Shown: positions 1 through 8,097, counted from the first letter of the stretch. The stretch is DNA of 10,050 nucleotides from Euperipatoides rowelli (GCA_003024985.2 PXIH01S0020581.1), one strand, 5' to 3'. Notes: generated by a model not told the origin, from the sequence alone. Program-made: numbers and translations.

Positions 1-161
1 AAGAACCCTTCAAGTAGATATTGGAAATATTTAAACTTTAAAGTAAGGTAATTAATTATTCATATTATAAGGATTAAGAAACTGCATGCTATGCACAGGA
101 TTTTTTTTGTTCTGATAAATATCTTTACACATATTCTAGAAATTATTATTAAACTATTTAC

Positions 162-290
162 CAACACATTTGGTTCCTGTAGGATCCAATGACAATCCTT
201 CTGGACATGTGCAAGTGTAAGACCCTTCAGTATTAATGCAAAAACCACCTCCTTTACAGATGTCTGGAAATACTTGACATTCGTTAACAT
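162..290 (-). CDS. Internal exon: calcium-binding EGF domain of a fibrillin/LTBP-like protein
   Basis: This 129-bp exon encodes one complete calcium-binding EGF-like module of a secreted matrix protein. It opens with DVNEC (the D is completed by a G from the preceding exon) and has six cysteines in EGF spacing. The segment [12 protein letters not shown] fits the C-x-[DN]-x4-[FY]-x-C-x-C consensus for Asp/Asn beta-hydroxylation, which accompanies calcium binding. The acceptor is TTTTCAG at 291-292 and the donor is G|GTAAATAG at 161-160. Both ends are phase 1, as is typical of fibrillin-family cbEGF exons. Spliced to the exon at 3694-3744, the split codon reads GAT and the frame stays open. In this family such domains form calcium-stiffened rods. 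The ATG at its first base is not a start codon, because it lies out of frame with the EGF reading. The gene continues beyond the left edge. Which family member it is cannot be told from one EGF. Confidence 0.93.
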
Positions 291-1074
291 CTGAAAATAT
301 AATTAATAATTAAATATTTAAACATTTACAACACTATCTTCAAGTCTATTATAACCCATGTCAGTTTGTAAGCTACATTTAATAATTTGCTGTAATTTTA
401 CCTATAAACTTATGTGCAATTCATTCATATAGGAATTCTAAAACAAATGTTTTCACAAATAATAATAATGTGTTCTCAAGCTACTAAAACTATCAGGAAT
501 TATCTAAACAAACTAATCAGACCGGAATTAGATAAGAAAGAAAAAAAAAACTTTTAGGAAACAATACTAATTTAGTTATAATATTTTTGAGATTCTTAAA
601 AAAACTAGTATCATTAGGGAACAATAAATTGTATGTAAATAAAACTAAATGTTCTTTGATGACAACATTATAATGTGATATCGTTTCAAAATATTTTAAC
701 ATTCCCTTGTTAAAAAGTGAAACTCAACAAATACAAATATTGGAGGAATCTAAACTGCTAATATGAGGCAAACAAGATTATCACCAAAAATTAGGATTCT
801 TTCACCACACATTTAAAATTATTTAAAAAAAATTATGCATTTAGGCTTCTTCAACAACAACCTAATTACTAAAATAATTAATATATTTTTAAAAAATGCT
901 ATGTCCAAAATATTTCGAAAGCAAGATTTATTTTACCCAAATTTAAAAAAATGGAAATAAAGGAAATTTCAATGCATACAAACGGATTATTCTTTCCAAT
1001 ATATAAAATTACAGAAAGATTAATTTTAAATAGATTAAATTTTCACATCTATAAAACTAATCTTTTCTCAAATA
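291..1074. other. Intron sequence without recognisable gene
   Basis: This is AT-rich intronic sequence between the cbEGF exon and the non-LTR relic, with scattered A and T runs. I found no cysteine-rich exon, convincing ORF or organised repeat on either strand. The short minus-strand ORF at 517-702 is low complexity. Confidence 0.7.
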
Positions 1075-2160
1075 ACATCAATGGCTTTATCAAAGAAAAA
1101 CTGTAACAACTAACCTTAATAAATTCTCCTTAGATATTCAAATTGTGACAATGGATTGGCACACAATCATTTTCTTTGATCTTACTTCAGCTTATAATGC
1201 TATTAGCCCTGAGCTATTGCTATATAAAATGTCTGTTTACAAATTTACTGCTTACATTATAACTTGGATAAGAGATTTTTTTGGTAAATAGGTTAATAAA
1301 AGTAGCGGTGAATACATTAATATAGGTCTACAACAGGAAACCACATTGTTACTATTAATATTCAATATACAATATCTATTTCAACAAACTAACTCATGAA
1401 TTAAATAATATATTATATACTGGTAAGCAGATGACCTAAAATATGTAAACATCCCAAATAAATTAGCGTTAAAGATTTAGTCATATCTGAATTCAGTAAT
1501 AGATATCTTCAACAACAATCATCTTGTAATCAGTCAAAATTAACAGTTGTATTAGCCTACACATAGATCCAAACAATAAAAAATAGTACTGTAGTCAACA
1601 AAATCAAATAATTAAACACAAGTATCTTGGTGCCATTTTTTGAAGATTGTTTAAACTTCAAATCATATTAGTCACCTTAATAATAATGTACAGAGAAAAT
1701 TTTAATACATAAGAAACAATATAAAATATACCATAAATTTTTAAAATTCAGTATGAATATATATTCAGACATATGTTGATTATGATGCTGGGGCTATTCA
1801 AAAACATAAGAAAAATGACAAGATCAAATTGGAAAAGACTTCTAGGAGTTTTATCAAAAGTTCATTGGATATAAAAAAAAAATTCCTGTAAGACAAGATT
1901 CAATTGCTTTAACCCAGTATTACCCAGCCAAAGAATGTTAAAAAATGACAATTTTCTCATATAAAAAGATTGTGATGTATAGGAATAAAAGCAGTTATTT
2001 TACTCTAAAGAGCAATAAGGTTTGCAATCTCACAATTTCACCCATAAAAAAATATTAAAAGAAGCATTCGGTATGAGAGCCCAACTGGGATTATGCAGGA
2101 AGAATTTATCCATTTCAAGAACAGCATTGATCATTTATCAGGATGAAGACAATTTGTGAA
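1075..2160 (+). pseudogene. Degraded non-LTR (LINE) retrotransposon reverse transcriptase
   Basis: The plus strand carries a broken reverse transcriptase of a non-LTR retrotransposon. Recognisable pieces in order are NGFIKEK near 1083, FFDLTSAYNAISPELLLYK (from 1172, RT motif A), WIRDFF, then GLQQETTLLLLIFNI (a decayed GxPQGSxLSPLLFNI, motif B). ADDLKYVN follows (from 1427, catalytic motif C), then HKYLGAIF (about 1622) and RQDSIAL (about 1890). Motifs A to C share one frame and are interrupted only by stops, one of which sits just before ADD where Tyr or Phe is expected. Later parts need frame changes. The 5' half with the endonuclease and a clear 3' tail are absent or unrecognisable. The clade cannot be assigned by eye. 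Its limits are approximate, and it lies in the intron antisense to the host gene. Confidence 0.8.
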
Positions 2161-2347
2161 AATATCCATGTAACTTTCTTAAGAAAAATAATCTTTTTTT
2201 TTTTTTCAGTTATCTTTCCCTGCCTCATCAACCCCAATTCATTTACTGCATAACTAGTTACATCTTTCAGAATAAATTAAAATGATTTAATTATTTTGAG
2301 CTACATTACTCTATTTTTTATAAATAAATTATTTTAAAGTGATATTG
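2161..2347. other. AT-rich spacer between LINE relic and hAT element
   Basis: AT-rich sequence with a 16-base T run near 2192-2208. It could hold the decayed 3' end of the LINE relic. Nothing else is recognisable. Confidence 0.5.
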
Positions 2348-2355
2348 TATTAAAG
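2348..2355. repeat. Left target site duplication of the hAT element
   Basis: TATTAAAG directly abuts the left terminal inverted repeat and matches TATTAAAA at 3121-3128 in seven of eight positions. An 8-bp duplication is the hallmark of hAT-superfamily insertion. Confidence 0.82.
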
Positions 2356-2363
2356 CAGGCGTG

Positions 2364-2470
2364 CTCAACCCATTGATCACGCTCAACCGCTTGATTATGA
2401 TTGACCAATTGATCCTGATCGACCCATTGATCATGGTCAATCCATTATCATGATCAACCGTCAATCGCCG
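2364..2470. repeat. Six-unit subterminal tandem repeat (about 18 bp) in the hAT element
   Basis: Six degenerate units of 17-19 bp follow one another from inside the left inverted repeat. The unit is close to CTCAACCCATTGATCACG, with starts at 2364, 2382, 2401, 2419, 2437 and 2454. TGATC or TGATT and TCAACC cores recur. The first unit overlaps the TIR sequence CTCAACC, so the array looks like an expansion of the terminus. Subterminal repeats in hAT elements commonly serve as transposase binding sites, and that role here is inference. Confidence 0.78.
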
Positions 2471-3105
2471 CAACATCCTAAGTTGATCTTTATTTGTTTT
2501 TGAAAAATATATTTTTTGGATCTGGTGTGCAAAGATTATACTACAGCTTACATAAGGCACATTAATTATATTTGTTATTCACAGAAATATTTATTTAAAA
2601 AAAAAAAAAAGTTTATTAGCGAGATAATATCTTAATGAGTTTACTGTACCATATTGCAAACTAAAGGCTGATTAAATTTCCTTAATTAATAATAAATCTT
2701 AGGCCTATTATACTAAATGCAAAATAACTAAAAAATGACAATAATTTTTTTTAATAAAAAAAAAAGTCATAAATAGAAGTAAATATTGATTGCAATTTAT
2801 TTAAAATCAAGTAATTGCCCATCACTTATAATAGCCAGCTTTAACTTACAGGCTACAAATAATGGCAAACTTAACTAGACTATAATAATTGTGCATACTT
2901 TTTAATTGAGTATAAGGTATGTTTTTAACAATGACTGTTTCTAAACACAGGAAAACATCATTTCTAATATTGATTGTGAAGAACAGTGTTTTGTTGTTAT
3001 GCAGGAATTGATAGCTAATAAAATAAGGCCTATTTTATTTTTTATTTTAAATCTTGGTCATTTTTAAAAAAAAAAAATGTATTAAAGTGATCTCAAGCAA
3101 AAAAA

Positions 3106-3120
3106 GGTTGAGCACCTCTG
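3106..3120. repeat. Right terminal inverted repeat of the hAT element
   Basis: GGTTGAGCACCTCTG is the inverted match of the left end at 2356-2370, differing at two positions. It is preceded by a run of A. Confidence 0.85.
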
Positions 3121-3128
3121 TATTAAAA
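3121..3128. repeat. Right target site duplication of the hAT element
   Basis: TATTAAAA follows the right terminus and pairs with TATTAAAG at 2348-2355. Confidence 0.8.
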
Positions 3129-3693
3129 TATGACATTTTATAAACTTCTAATTTAATAAAATATGTTTTACTTTGAGTTATTACATCTGGCCAAAACTAA
3201 TATATCATATCTAGTGGTATTGAGATATTTTTATTTGTTAAAAATACTGTACTTATTTATCCAGCACCAGAAACAGTTGAAGCCATCAGAACAATAACAA
3301 AAAAATAATAGGAAAAAAAAAAAACAAACACAAATTATCATTGCATTACTAATCTGAGTATTCTCTCAACACAATTCATGATTGCAATCTTAATACTGTT
3401 GGAGAATCATTAAGAAAATTTTGGAATTCTTGGAAAAGAAATATATTTTTATTTAAAAATGTTATTGATTGATATAGTGAATGGTAATTTAAATAATTGT
3501 TTTGTTTTTGTTTTTACCAAGGGACAATAAAAAAAAAGATTGGATTATCTGAATCCCAATAAATTACATTTTAGACTGATTTTATGGATTTGTTTCATAA
3601 GAGAGTAGCATGCAAATTATTATTAATAATGTTGACAATATTTTTTAATCAAATCAACTAACATAATTTTTTCTAATAGAATGAATTATTTAC
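3129..3693. other. Intron sequence without recognisable gene
   Basis: AT-rich intron between the hAT element and the 51-bp exon, with A-rich runs near 3297-3330. No exon, ORF or structured repeat was recognised. Confidence 0.7.
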
Positions 3694-3744
3694 CTGTACA
3701 TGTAACACCATTAATCATTGCATAACCTTTGGGGCAACGCTGTC
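3694..3744 (-). CDS. Internal exon: C-terminal part of a hybrid/TB-type eight-cysteine domain
   Basis: This 51-bp exon is phase 1 at both ends. It reads QRCPKGYAMINGVTCT after a split first codon. The two cysteines and the CPKGY...C pattern resemble the EGF-like C-terminal half of a hybrid domain, in which the last two cysteines pair with each other. The acceptor is TTTGTTTAG (3746-3745) and the donor is ACAG|GTAAATAA (3693-3692). It sits 97 bp from the exon upstream (3842-3982) and joins in frame to the cbEGF exon at 162-290. It is short, but cysteine pattern, splice sites and matching phases on both sides agree, so it is likely real. An alternative reading is the end of a TB (8-Cys) domain. 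Confidence 0.85.
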
Positions 3745-3841
3745 CTAAACAAATTACATGACATAAGTTAAAATACTAAATAAAAAAAATCCAATAAAGT
3801 TAGGAAAAATATTTCACTTTACTTGGTAAAAACAGTTTCAC
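3745..3841 (-). other. Short 97-bp intron within the hybrid domain
   Basis: This minus-strand GT-AG intron starts GTGAAAC at 3841 and ends TTTGTTTAG at 3745. It interrupts the eight-cysteine domain between cysteines 6 and 7, in phase 1. It is AT-rich, with no gene or repeat inside, and is far shorter than the neighbouring 3.4-kb intron. Confidence 0.82.
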
Positions 3842-3982
3842 CTGTAGTAGGGCAAGGCTCACATGGGCTTCCCCATGCCTTTCCAATTGTAGCACAACAT
3901 TCTTCTTTAAGTGTTAGTTTTTGAATATTGTTTTCACATTGTCCATTAATTCTATCTAGCCAACAAGCTCCTTTCCTATTAT
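3842..3982 (-). CDS. Internal exon: N-terminal part of a hybrid (CC-type) domain, fibrillin/LTBP family
   Basis: This 141-bp, phase 1-1 exon encodes 47 codons with six cysteines. They appear in the contexts RKGACW, GQCEN, EECCATIG and AWGSPCEPCP. With the two cysteines of the next exon the domain has eight in the order C, C, CC, C, C, C, C. Fibrillin-family TB domains carry a CCC triplet, whereas hybrid domains carry a CC doublet and an EGF-like C-terminal pair, so a hybrid domain fits better. The GxAWGxPCExCP stretch is typical of the TB/hybrid fold. The acceptor is ATCTCTAG (3984-3983) and the donor is ACAG|GTGAAAC. A cbEGF follows immediately, as it does after hybrid domains in LTBPs and fibrillins. 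The preceding exon is not visible in the remaining 6 kb, which is filled with transposon sequence. Confidence 0.92.
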
Positions 3983-4690
3983 CTAGAGATAAAGAAAATA
4001 ATCTCTTAAAATCTATAAGTATAATTAAATATCTAACTTAATAATGCAAATGAATTATAGGCAAACATATTTTTTTTTATTTTAAAAAATCCCTATTTCT
4101 CACACTTATAATAATTGTAGTGCTGTTTGTAATTAAAAGATGATCATCTGCATAGATTATAATAATAAAGGAAAAAATAACAAGCATTCTTATATAATAT
4201 TAAGACTAATGGGAAGGTGATTTAGGAAGATAGCTATATTCACTAATTGTTAATCATGAGCTCAATTTAAGTAATTATGTGATATAAATAATAGTTATAA
4301 ATAATAGAATAAATCTACAAAATTCTGAATTTGGTGGTGGGCTAAAAGAATTACATATATTCCAAGATGAATAGTTACAGTCAGTAATTCCTAAAATATT
4401 AATAACATTATTAATATTGAGCAAAGTAATTGTTAGAATATTAAATTTAAAATGATACACAATAAATATTAAGGCATTTGAATTTAAGCATATTTTTAAT
4501 GATTATGATAATTATATCTTAAGATTTATGTTTAATCCTAAGAAGGCTATATCAATTTTATCTTTATTGAATTTAATCCTAACATTTATATTTCCCTCAA
4601 TATTTCCCTTCTAGTAAAATATTTGTCCTGAATAGCCCTTATGAGTATGTGTGTGCTCTATATTGATGCTTTCTGGAATAATGTAACCAC
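3983..4690. other. Intron sequence upstream of the hybrid-domain exon; no LTR identified
   Basis: This AT-rich stretch lies between the host exon and the end of the Ty3/gypsy relic. I looked here for another cysteine-rich exon and for a 3' LTR matching the far right of the window, and found neither. The minus-strand ORF at 4275-4460 has no recognisable features. Confidence 0.6.
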
Positions 4691-4699
4691 CATTAACTA

Positions 4700-4990
4700 A
4701 GACTAATTCTGATCCATTAATAGAAACCTCATGTGGAACTACATGGGTTGTCTTTGGCCAGGTCGAACATATGGAATGGGAACCTTTCACCCTTATATGC
4801 TTCCTCTCCTATATTGTCATCAGGAATTAAATTAACATTTGTCCTTTTTGGACGCAGTCAATTGATATCTATATATTTCTTCTTCTACATACTTCTTGAA
4901 TTTGTCATTATGTCTTATGTTTTTCATCTCATTCTTACACTTTAAATCGATGTTATATTATGACACCTCTCAGATATTTTTTGTTATTTG
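4700..4990 (-). pseudogene. Possible C-terminal tail of the retrotransposon pol
   Basis: The minus strand downstream of the integrase C-terminal module has readable pieces such as IPDDNIGEEAYKGERF and FDLAKDN, interspersed with stops. Position and polarity suggest the decayed end of pol, but no family motif is clear. The plus-strand ORF at 4733-4945 is the antisense shadow of this stretch. Confidence 0.35.
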
Positions 4991-4999
4991 AATTTGTCC

Positions 5000-5840
5000 C
5001 ATAAACTGGTAGTGGAAGCCAAACGTCTGCTTTTTTCTAAAGGGTGTTTATATAGAACATGATCCCCTAAATTAAATGCTACCAAATTCCTGTTTTGGTT
5101 CTGATATGACAATCATTCTATTCATCCCTTCGTATCATATTCAATAACATTAGTGTATAGGTCAGACATCCCATTTGTTAAATCTGTGAAGTAATCACTA
5201 GGACCAATGTCAAGCCTTGCATGGGGATCAGGCTCGTGAAACACCTTGGAAATACAAACTTTCTACTTGTCCCCTGACACAAGTGGATTAGCTCTCTCCA
5301 CCAAGCCATTAGTTTGAGGACAATATAGCCATGTGATTAAATGTCTAATCCCAAATATGAATGGAGATTACTTCCCCTATCTATCAACAATTTGGATAGA
5401 CAGCAAAATTGTGATATTAACCCAGTTTCAAGTGCATGGGCTATTGTTGTGGCCTTCTGATCATTCATAGGAACACTTATCAAGAATCTGTTGAAAAGAT
5501 ATATCATATTTAAAATATAAACATTACCATCATTGTTTTTTTGTCAAAGGCTTAACCACAGCCAATGACATATACTCAAAGTTGATTTTATGCAACTTGA
5601 TCAGTGATATTTATGAAATGATTCAATATACTGATTAAAATTTGTCCTAAAAAATTGCCCTGAAAAATATAATGTATTTATACAAGTAGGAAAAAAACCC
5701 CACAATGGCCTGTCCATTTAATACCATGTGATTTTATTATATGGAATTTGAGAGGTGAATCAACATCAATTTGAATGCCTCCCTTCAAATGTATTTTCCA
5801 TTTAGCATATATATAAAGCCATTAGTATTATATTCAAACA
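5000..5840 (-). pseudogene. Retrotransposon integrase (zinc-binding, DDE core and C-terminal module), broken
   Basis: In minus-strand order the relic shows SHGIKWTGHCG near 5728-5699, resembling the H...GHxG part of the HHCC zinc-binding region. VPMNDQKATTIAHAL (5474-5430) comes next, within the RNase H-fold core. LIDRGSN (5387-5367) contains the second catalytic Asp, and CPQTNGLVERAN (about 5325-5287) contains the catalytic Glu. GDHVLYKHPLEKSRR (about 5068-5025) is the C-terminal module that follows integrase in Ty3/gypsy pol. The first catalytic Asp seems replaced: the sequence around SLAVVKPL has Ala where MDxxGPL is expected. The second Asp and the Glu are only 83 nt apart, shorter than a DX35E spacing needs, so there is a net deletion with frameshift. 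Integrase would insert the cDNA copy into host DNA, but this one cannot work. Confidence 0.82.
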
Positions 5841-6078
5841 TATACATTCTTCCCTAGCAAAAGAGGACTTAGGAGTAATTCATTTTTTATCTGCATGGTT
5901 TCTGGATCACTATGTTGACATTCTTTGATCTTTAAAAAGTAATATCTGGAACCATGTCCCAAGGGTTTTTCTAGATAATGGTATATTATATTTATGTGGA
6001 CACTGATGAGAAATTGGTCGTGTCATAATTATGATGTATTTATCAAGAGTCCATGGGTTGGGACATGGACACTACTAG

Positions 6079-6465
6079 TGCCATCTCATCAGCTTTCTCA
6101 TTTCCTATTATTCCAGAATGAGCAGGGATATATGGCTATTTTACATCAATATATATAATTTGAACTCACAACAATGTTATAGGCTTACCATGCACGTTAG
6201 TTCAACTTTTACTTGACCATTCTTCTAGGCCTTGTGTTGTGCACAGAATTGTATAGTGACTAAAGGGAGTTTATTTGAAATTTTATATTCATCTATTTAT
6301 TGATGTGGTGATTTCTAGGCTAGTAGCAAGGATCTTGGCTCTATTATTGGATTGATAGCCACCTACTACATATATGTTAAATGGGTCAAGTTCTTCCCAC
6401 AATACTCCTATTCCTGATGATGCATTTGTTTTACTTTTTGACAGGCAGCTTCCATCAGTGTAGAC
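6079..6465 (-). pseudogene. Second RNase H domain, cellular RNase HI type, in pol
   Basis: The minus strand reads VYTDGSC (catalytic Asp, from about 6465), then SSGIGV and DPFN, then NNRAK (6348-6334), where RNase HI has NNRAE with a catalytic Glu. A degenerate TIQFC comes where TDSxY is expected. AHSGIIGNEKADEMA (6123-6079) closes the domain with the conserved His and terminal Asp region. YTDGSC, the GIGVxxxxxDPxN stretch and QxNNRAE are marks of cellular RNase HI, which cuts RNA in RNA/DNA hybrids. It lies between the element's own RNase H relic and the integrase, implying acquisition of a second copy. The E to K change, loss of the TDS Asp and in-frame stops mean it is inactive. The plus-strand ORF at 6381-6578 is its antisense shadow. 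Confidence 0.8.
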
Positions 6466-6599
6466 TGATATGTCTGGAGATTTCTCCTTGTATTACCATG
6501 TATGTCAATAAATTGGCTCTCTCTCCTAAAAGTACACAAGCCCAATTAGTGCCTCCCTTATTCAAGCCCATGAGCTGACATGAAAATTCCTATTGTGTA

Positions 6600-6900
6600 T
6601 ATCTGTTATCTATTCCAAAGTTCTTGTGGCTGATTTAATTATCATTGATAGTACTATATGATATATCTAAACTGATCCAAAGCAGAAACAATGGGCAATG
6701 CTGCCTTCTCAATTTTATTCTAATTCAGCCTACATGGTATGCTATTCATTCATATTCTTGCTCCTAGAAACTATACCATATTTGATGAAAATTCTGCCAT
6801 TACTGTAAGTAGAATTGTCTTGTGTAATCGGGTAACCTCAGTACCAGTTGGTTACATAGGATATATTTTAAACCATTCATTGTAATACTTTCTTGGTATT
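6600..6900 (-). pseudogene. Native Ty3-type RNase H relic
   Basis: The clearest piece on the minus strand is IEKAALPIVSALDQFRY (6713-6663). It matches the conserved 'iEKEaLAiv.al.kfR.Yl' region of the RNase H that follows reverse transcriptase in Ty3/gypsy elements. The upstream FLGARI may be the 'faSR' motif. The first catalytic Asp region (TDAS) could not be found, and stops are frequent. Its place directly after the RT thumb segment agrees with this reading. The degradation makes the assignment weaker than for the neighbouring domains. Confidence 0.6.
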
Positions 6901-6947
6901 CCCATTAAACCTGCCATTACTTCTAGTTAACAATCTGATCAATAGCA

Positions 6948-7030
6948 GGGTCAACTTAAAAATACCCGGCATGAACTTTGAAAATGTGTAATTGATTCAA
7001 AGTTCTTGCCGGGTATTTTTAAGTTGATCC
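6948..7030. repeat. Near-perfect inverted repeat (32-bp arms, 13-bp loop) inside pol
   Basis: The arms at 6951-6982 and 6996-7027 are reverse complements except for one position. A further G/C-matched pair outside one mismatch extends them to about 35 bp. The left arm, read on the minus strand, encodes the expected pol sequence SKFMPGIFKL. The right arm is an inverted copy of it, placed where the 'LRSFLGL' part of the RT connection would be. This points to a snap-back or template-switch mutation rather than a terminator or functional hairpin. Confidence 0.92.
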
Positions 7031-7039
7031 TCACACTCA

Positions 7040-7810
7040 CACAGTATGAGGTAGAGAGTAGTCCAAAAAGCATCTAACTTTCTCTGGGTCAGGTCACAGC
7101 TCTTCCTGCGATATAATGTGTTTGAGATATTTTATGCATTTCTGTAAACGTGTACACTTATATATTTTGACTTTAACTCCCAAGATTATAAACCTGTCCA
7201 GGGTTTTTGCAAGTATTTCAAAGTGAGAAGCTATATCATGGGATGCTATAAGCACATTGACCTGAAAGATGCCTACCCCTTGACTTACAATATCCCATAA
7301 AATTTCCTCCATTGTTGATGAAAATGGAACCCACTATTTAAGGCTTCCAAGGGAGCCTGAAAAATTCAAACTTTCCTCATGGAACCTGGAATGTAAAGTA
7401 CTTATGTGACTCAATATGTAATGGAACCTGAAAGAAACCAGATTCAAGATCTAGCAGACTGAAATTTTTATATCCATGNATATGAGATAACAGACCATTA
7501 ATATTGATGAGAGGATAATCAATTCATTTCATTATGTTTTTGGGCATTGTGTCAAACACCAACCTAATGTCACCATTGTTTTTCTTGTGAGCAAATATTA
7601 GAAGATTCTAGGGGCTGTAGCTTTTTTTTCAATTATTCCAGGCGTCTAGAAATCACATAGTTTGGCTTAAACTTTGTCACATATCTTAAGAGATGCCTCA
7701 TATTGTTTGTGTTTAATCGGAGTTTGTTTTTTTAATTCCACTTTGTGGCAAAACCCATGTATGAAACCCAAGCCAGAATATCAATGGCAATAGCTTTATG
7801 CCTCTCAAAT
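7040..7810 (-). pseudogene. Ty3/gypsy-type reverse transcriptase, broken
   Basis: Successive minus-strand fragments follow the order of a Ty3/gypsy RT. First is the leader HKAIAID (near 7800) and HKVELKKQTPIKHKQYEASL (about 7755-7700). KKNNGDIRLVFD (about 7585-7550) and YPLININ come next, then LDLESGFFQVP (7454-7424, motif A with its Asp) and FEFFRLP. FQVNVLIAS (about 7267-7241) stands where YxDDxLIaS, motif C, is expected. IKYLKHIISQEEL (about 7132-7094) is next, and PDPEKV (7093-7076) leads into the thumb. Reading requires several frame changes and there are stops. In motif C both catalytic aspartates are gone (V and N), each explained by one base change. One undetermined base lies at 7479. 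Confidence 0.88.
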
Positions 7811-8097
7811 ACAACTTCCAACATCCCTGCCTTAAAATGATCAGGTATCACTGTCTTCTCAACCATTCTCCTCAAAGCAACTAGTCACTCCTGCAACCTT
7901 TCATTGGGTGTTGATGATGAATGAAACATATACACACCTGTGTAAGATGCATACCTCCTCTCAATTTTAACACCCACATTGTCATACATAGTTTGTTAAT
8001 ATGACATCCATCAATTTGAGGCTCATCAATAATTCTGGTAAGCAATATGGGGACAACTCCACTTTCACCATCGATTAATCTTATTTGTCCCATAAGT
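7811..8097 (-). pseudogene. N-terminal pol / gag-pol junction region, function unclear
   Basis: Between gag and the RT leader the minus strand holds an open stretch (8093-7881) beginning GQIRLIDGESGVVPILL. Further on, fragments such as LRRMVEKTVIPDHF appear in another frame. Position suggests the protease and linker part of pol, but I see no DTG or DSG protease active site, so the protease is either lost or too diverged. No confident function. Confidence 0.4.

Larger units (their letters stand above)
2356..3120. mobile_element. Non-autonomous hAT-superfamily DNA transposon (765 bp)
   Basis: The element begins CAGGCGTGCTCAACC and ends with the inverted counterpart GGTTGAGCACCTCTG, giving 15-bp terminal inverted repeats that match at 13 positions. 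This CAG...TCAACC end is typical of hAT elements such as the Charlie/SPIN type. An 8-bp target duplication flanks it. The interior is AT-rich with long A runs and no recognisable transposase, so it would depend on a transposase supplied elsewhere. The left subterminal region carries a tandem array (2364-2470). The minus-strand ORF at 2318-2560 crosses the element boundary and is not taken as a gene. The insertion lies in the host intron and is probably harmless to splicing. Confidence 0.88.

Noticed and set aside
60-290. Minus-strand 76-codon ORF starting at the first base of the cbEGF exon
   Set aside because: Its frame is not the EGF frame. The ATG is made by the exon boundary, and the true reading (DVNEC and six cysteines) lies one frame over with flanking splice sites.
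517-702. Minus-strand 61-codon ORF
   Set aside because: Low-complexity AT-rich intron sequence with no motif and no splice context.
2364-2470. The 18-bp tandem units as a CRISPR array
   Set aside because: The units are contiguous without spacers, degenerate, and inside a hAT element of a eukaryotic genome.
2318-2560. Minus-strand 80-codon ORF as a hAT transposase remnant
   Set aside because: It crosses the transposon boundary and includes the TGATC array. No transposase motif is convincing.
4275-4460. Minus-strand 61-codon ORF as a gene
   Set aside because: Asn/Ile-rich AT-driven translation, without motifs or exon signals.
4733-4945. Plus-strand 70-codon ORF
   Set aside because: It is antisense to the probable pol tail and resembles no protein family I recognise.
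6381-6578. Plus-strand 65-codon ORF
   Set aside because: It is antisense to the RNase HI domain, whose motifs are clear on the minus strand.
6948-7030. The strong hairpin as a transcription terminator or small-RNA precursor
   Set aside because: One arm is ordinary pol coding sequence, so a duplication of coding sequence explains it. Eukaryotic context argues against an intrinsic terminator, and nothing shows a processed RNA.
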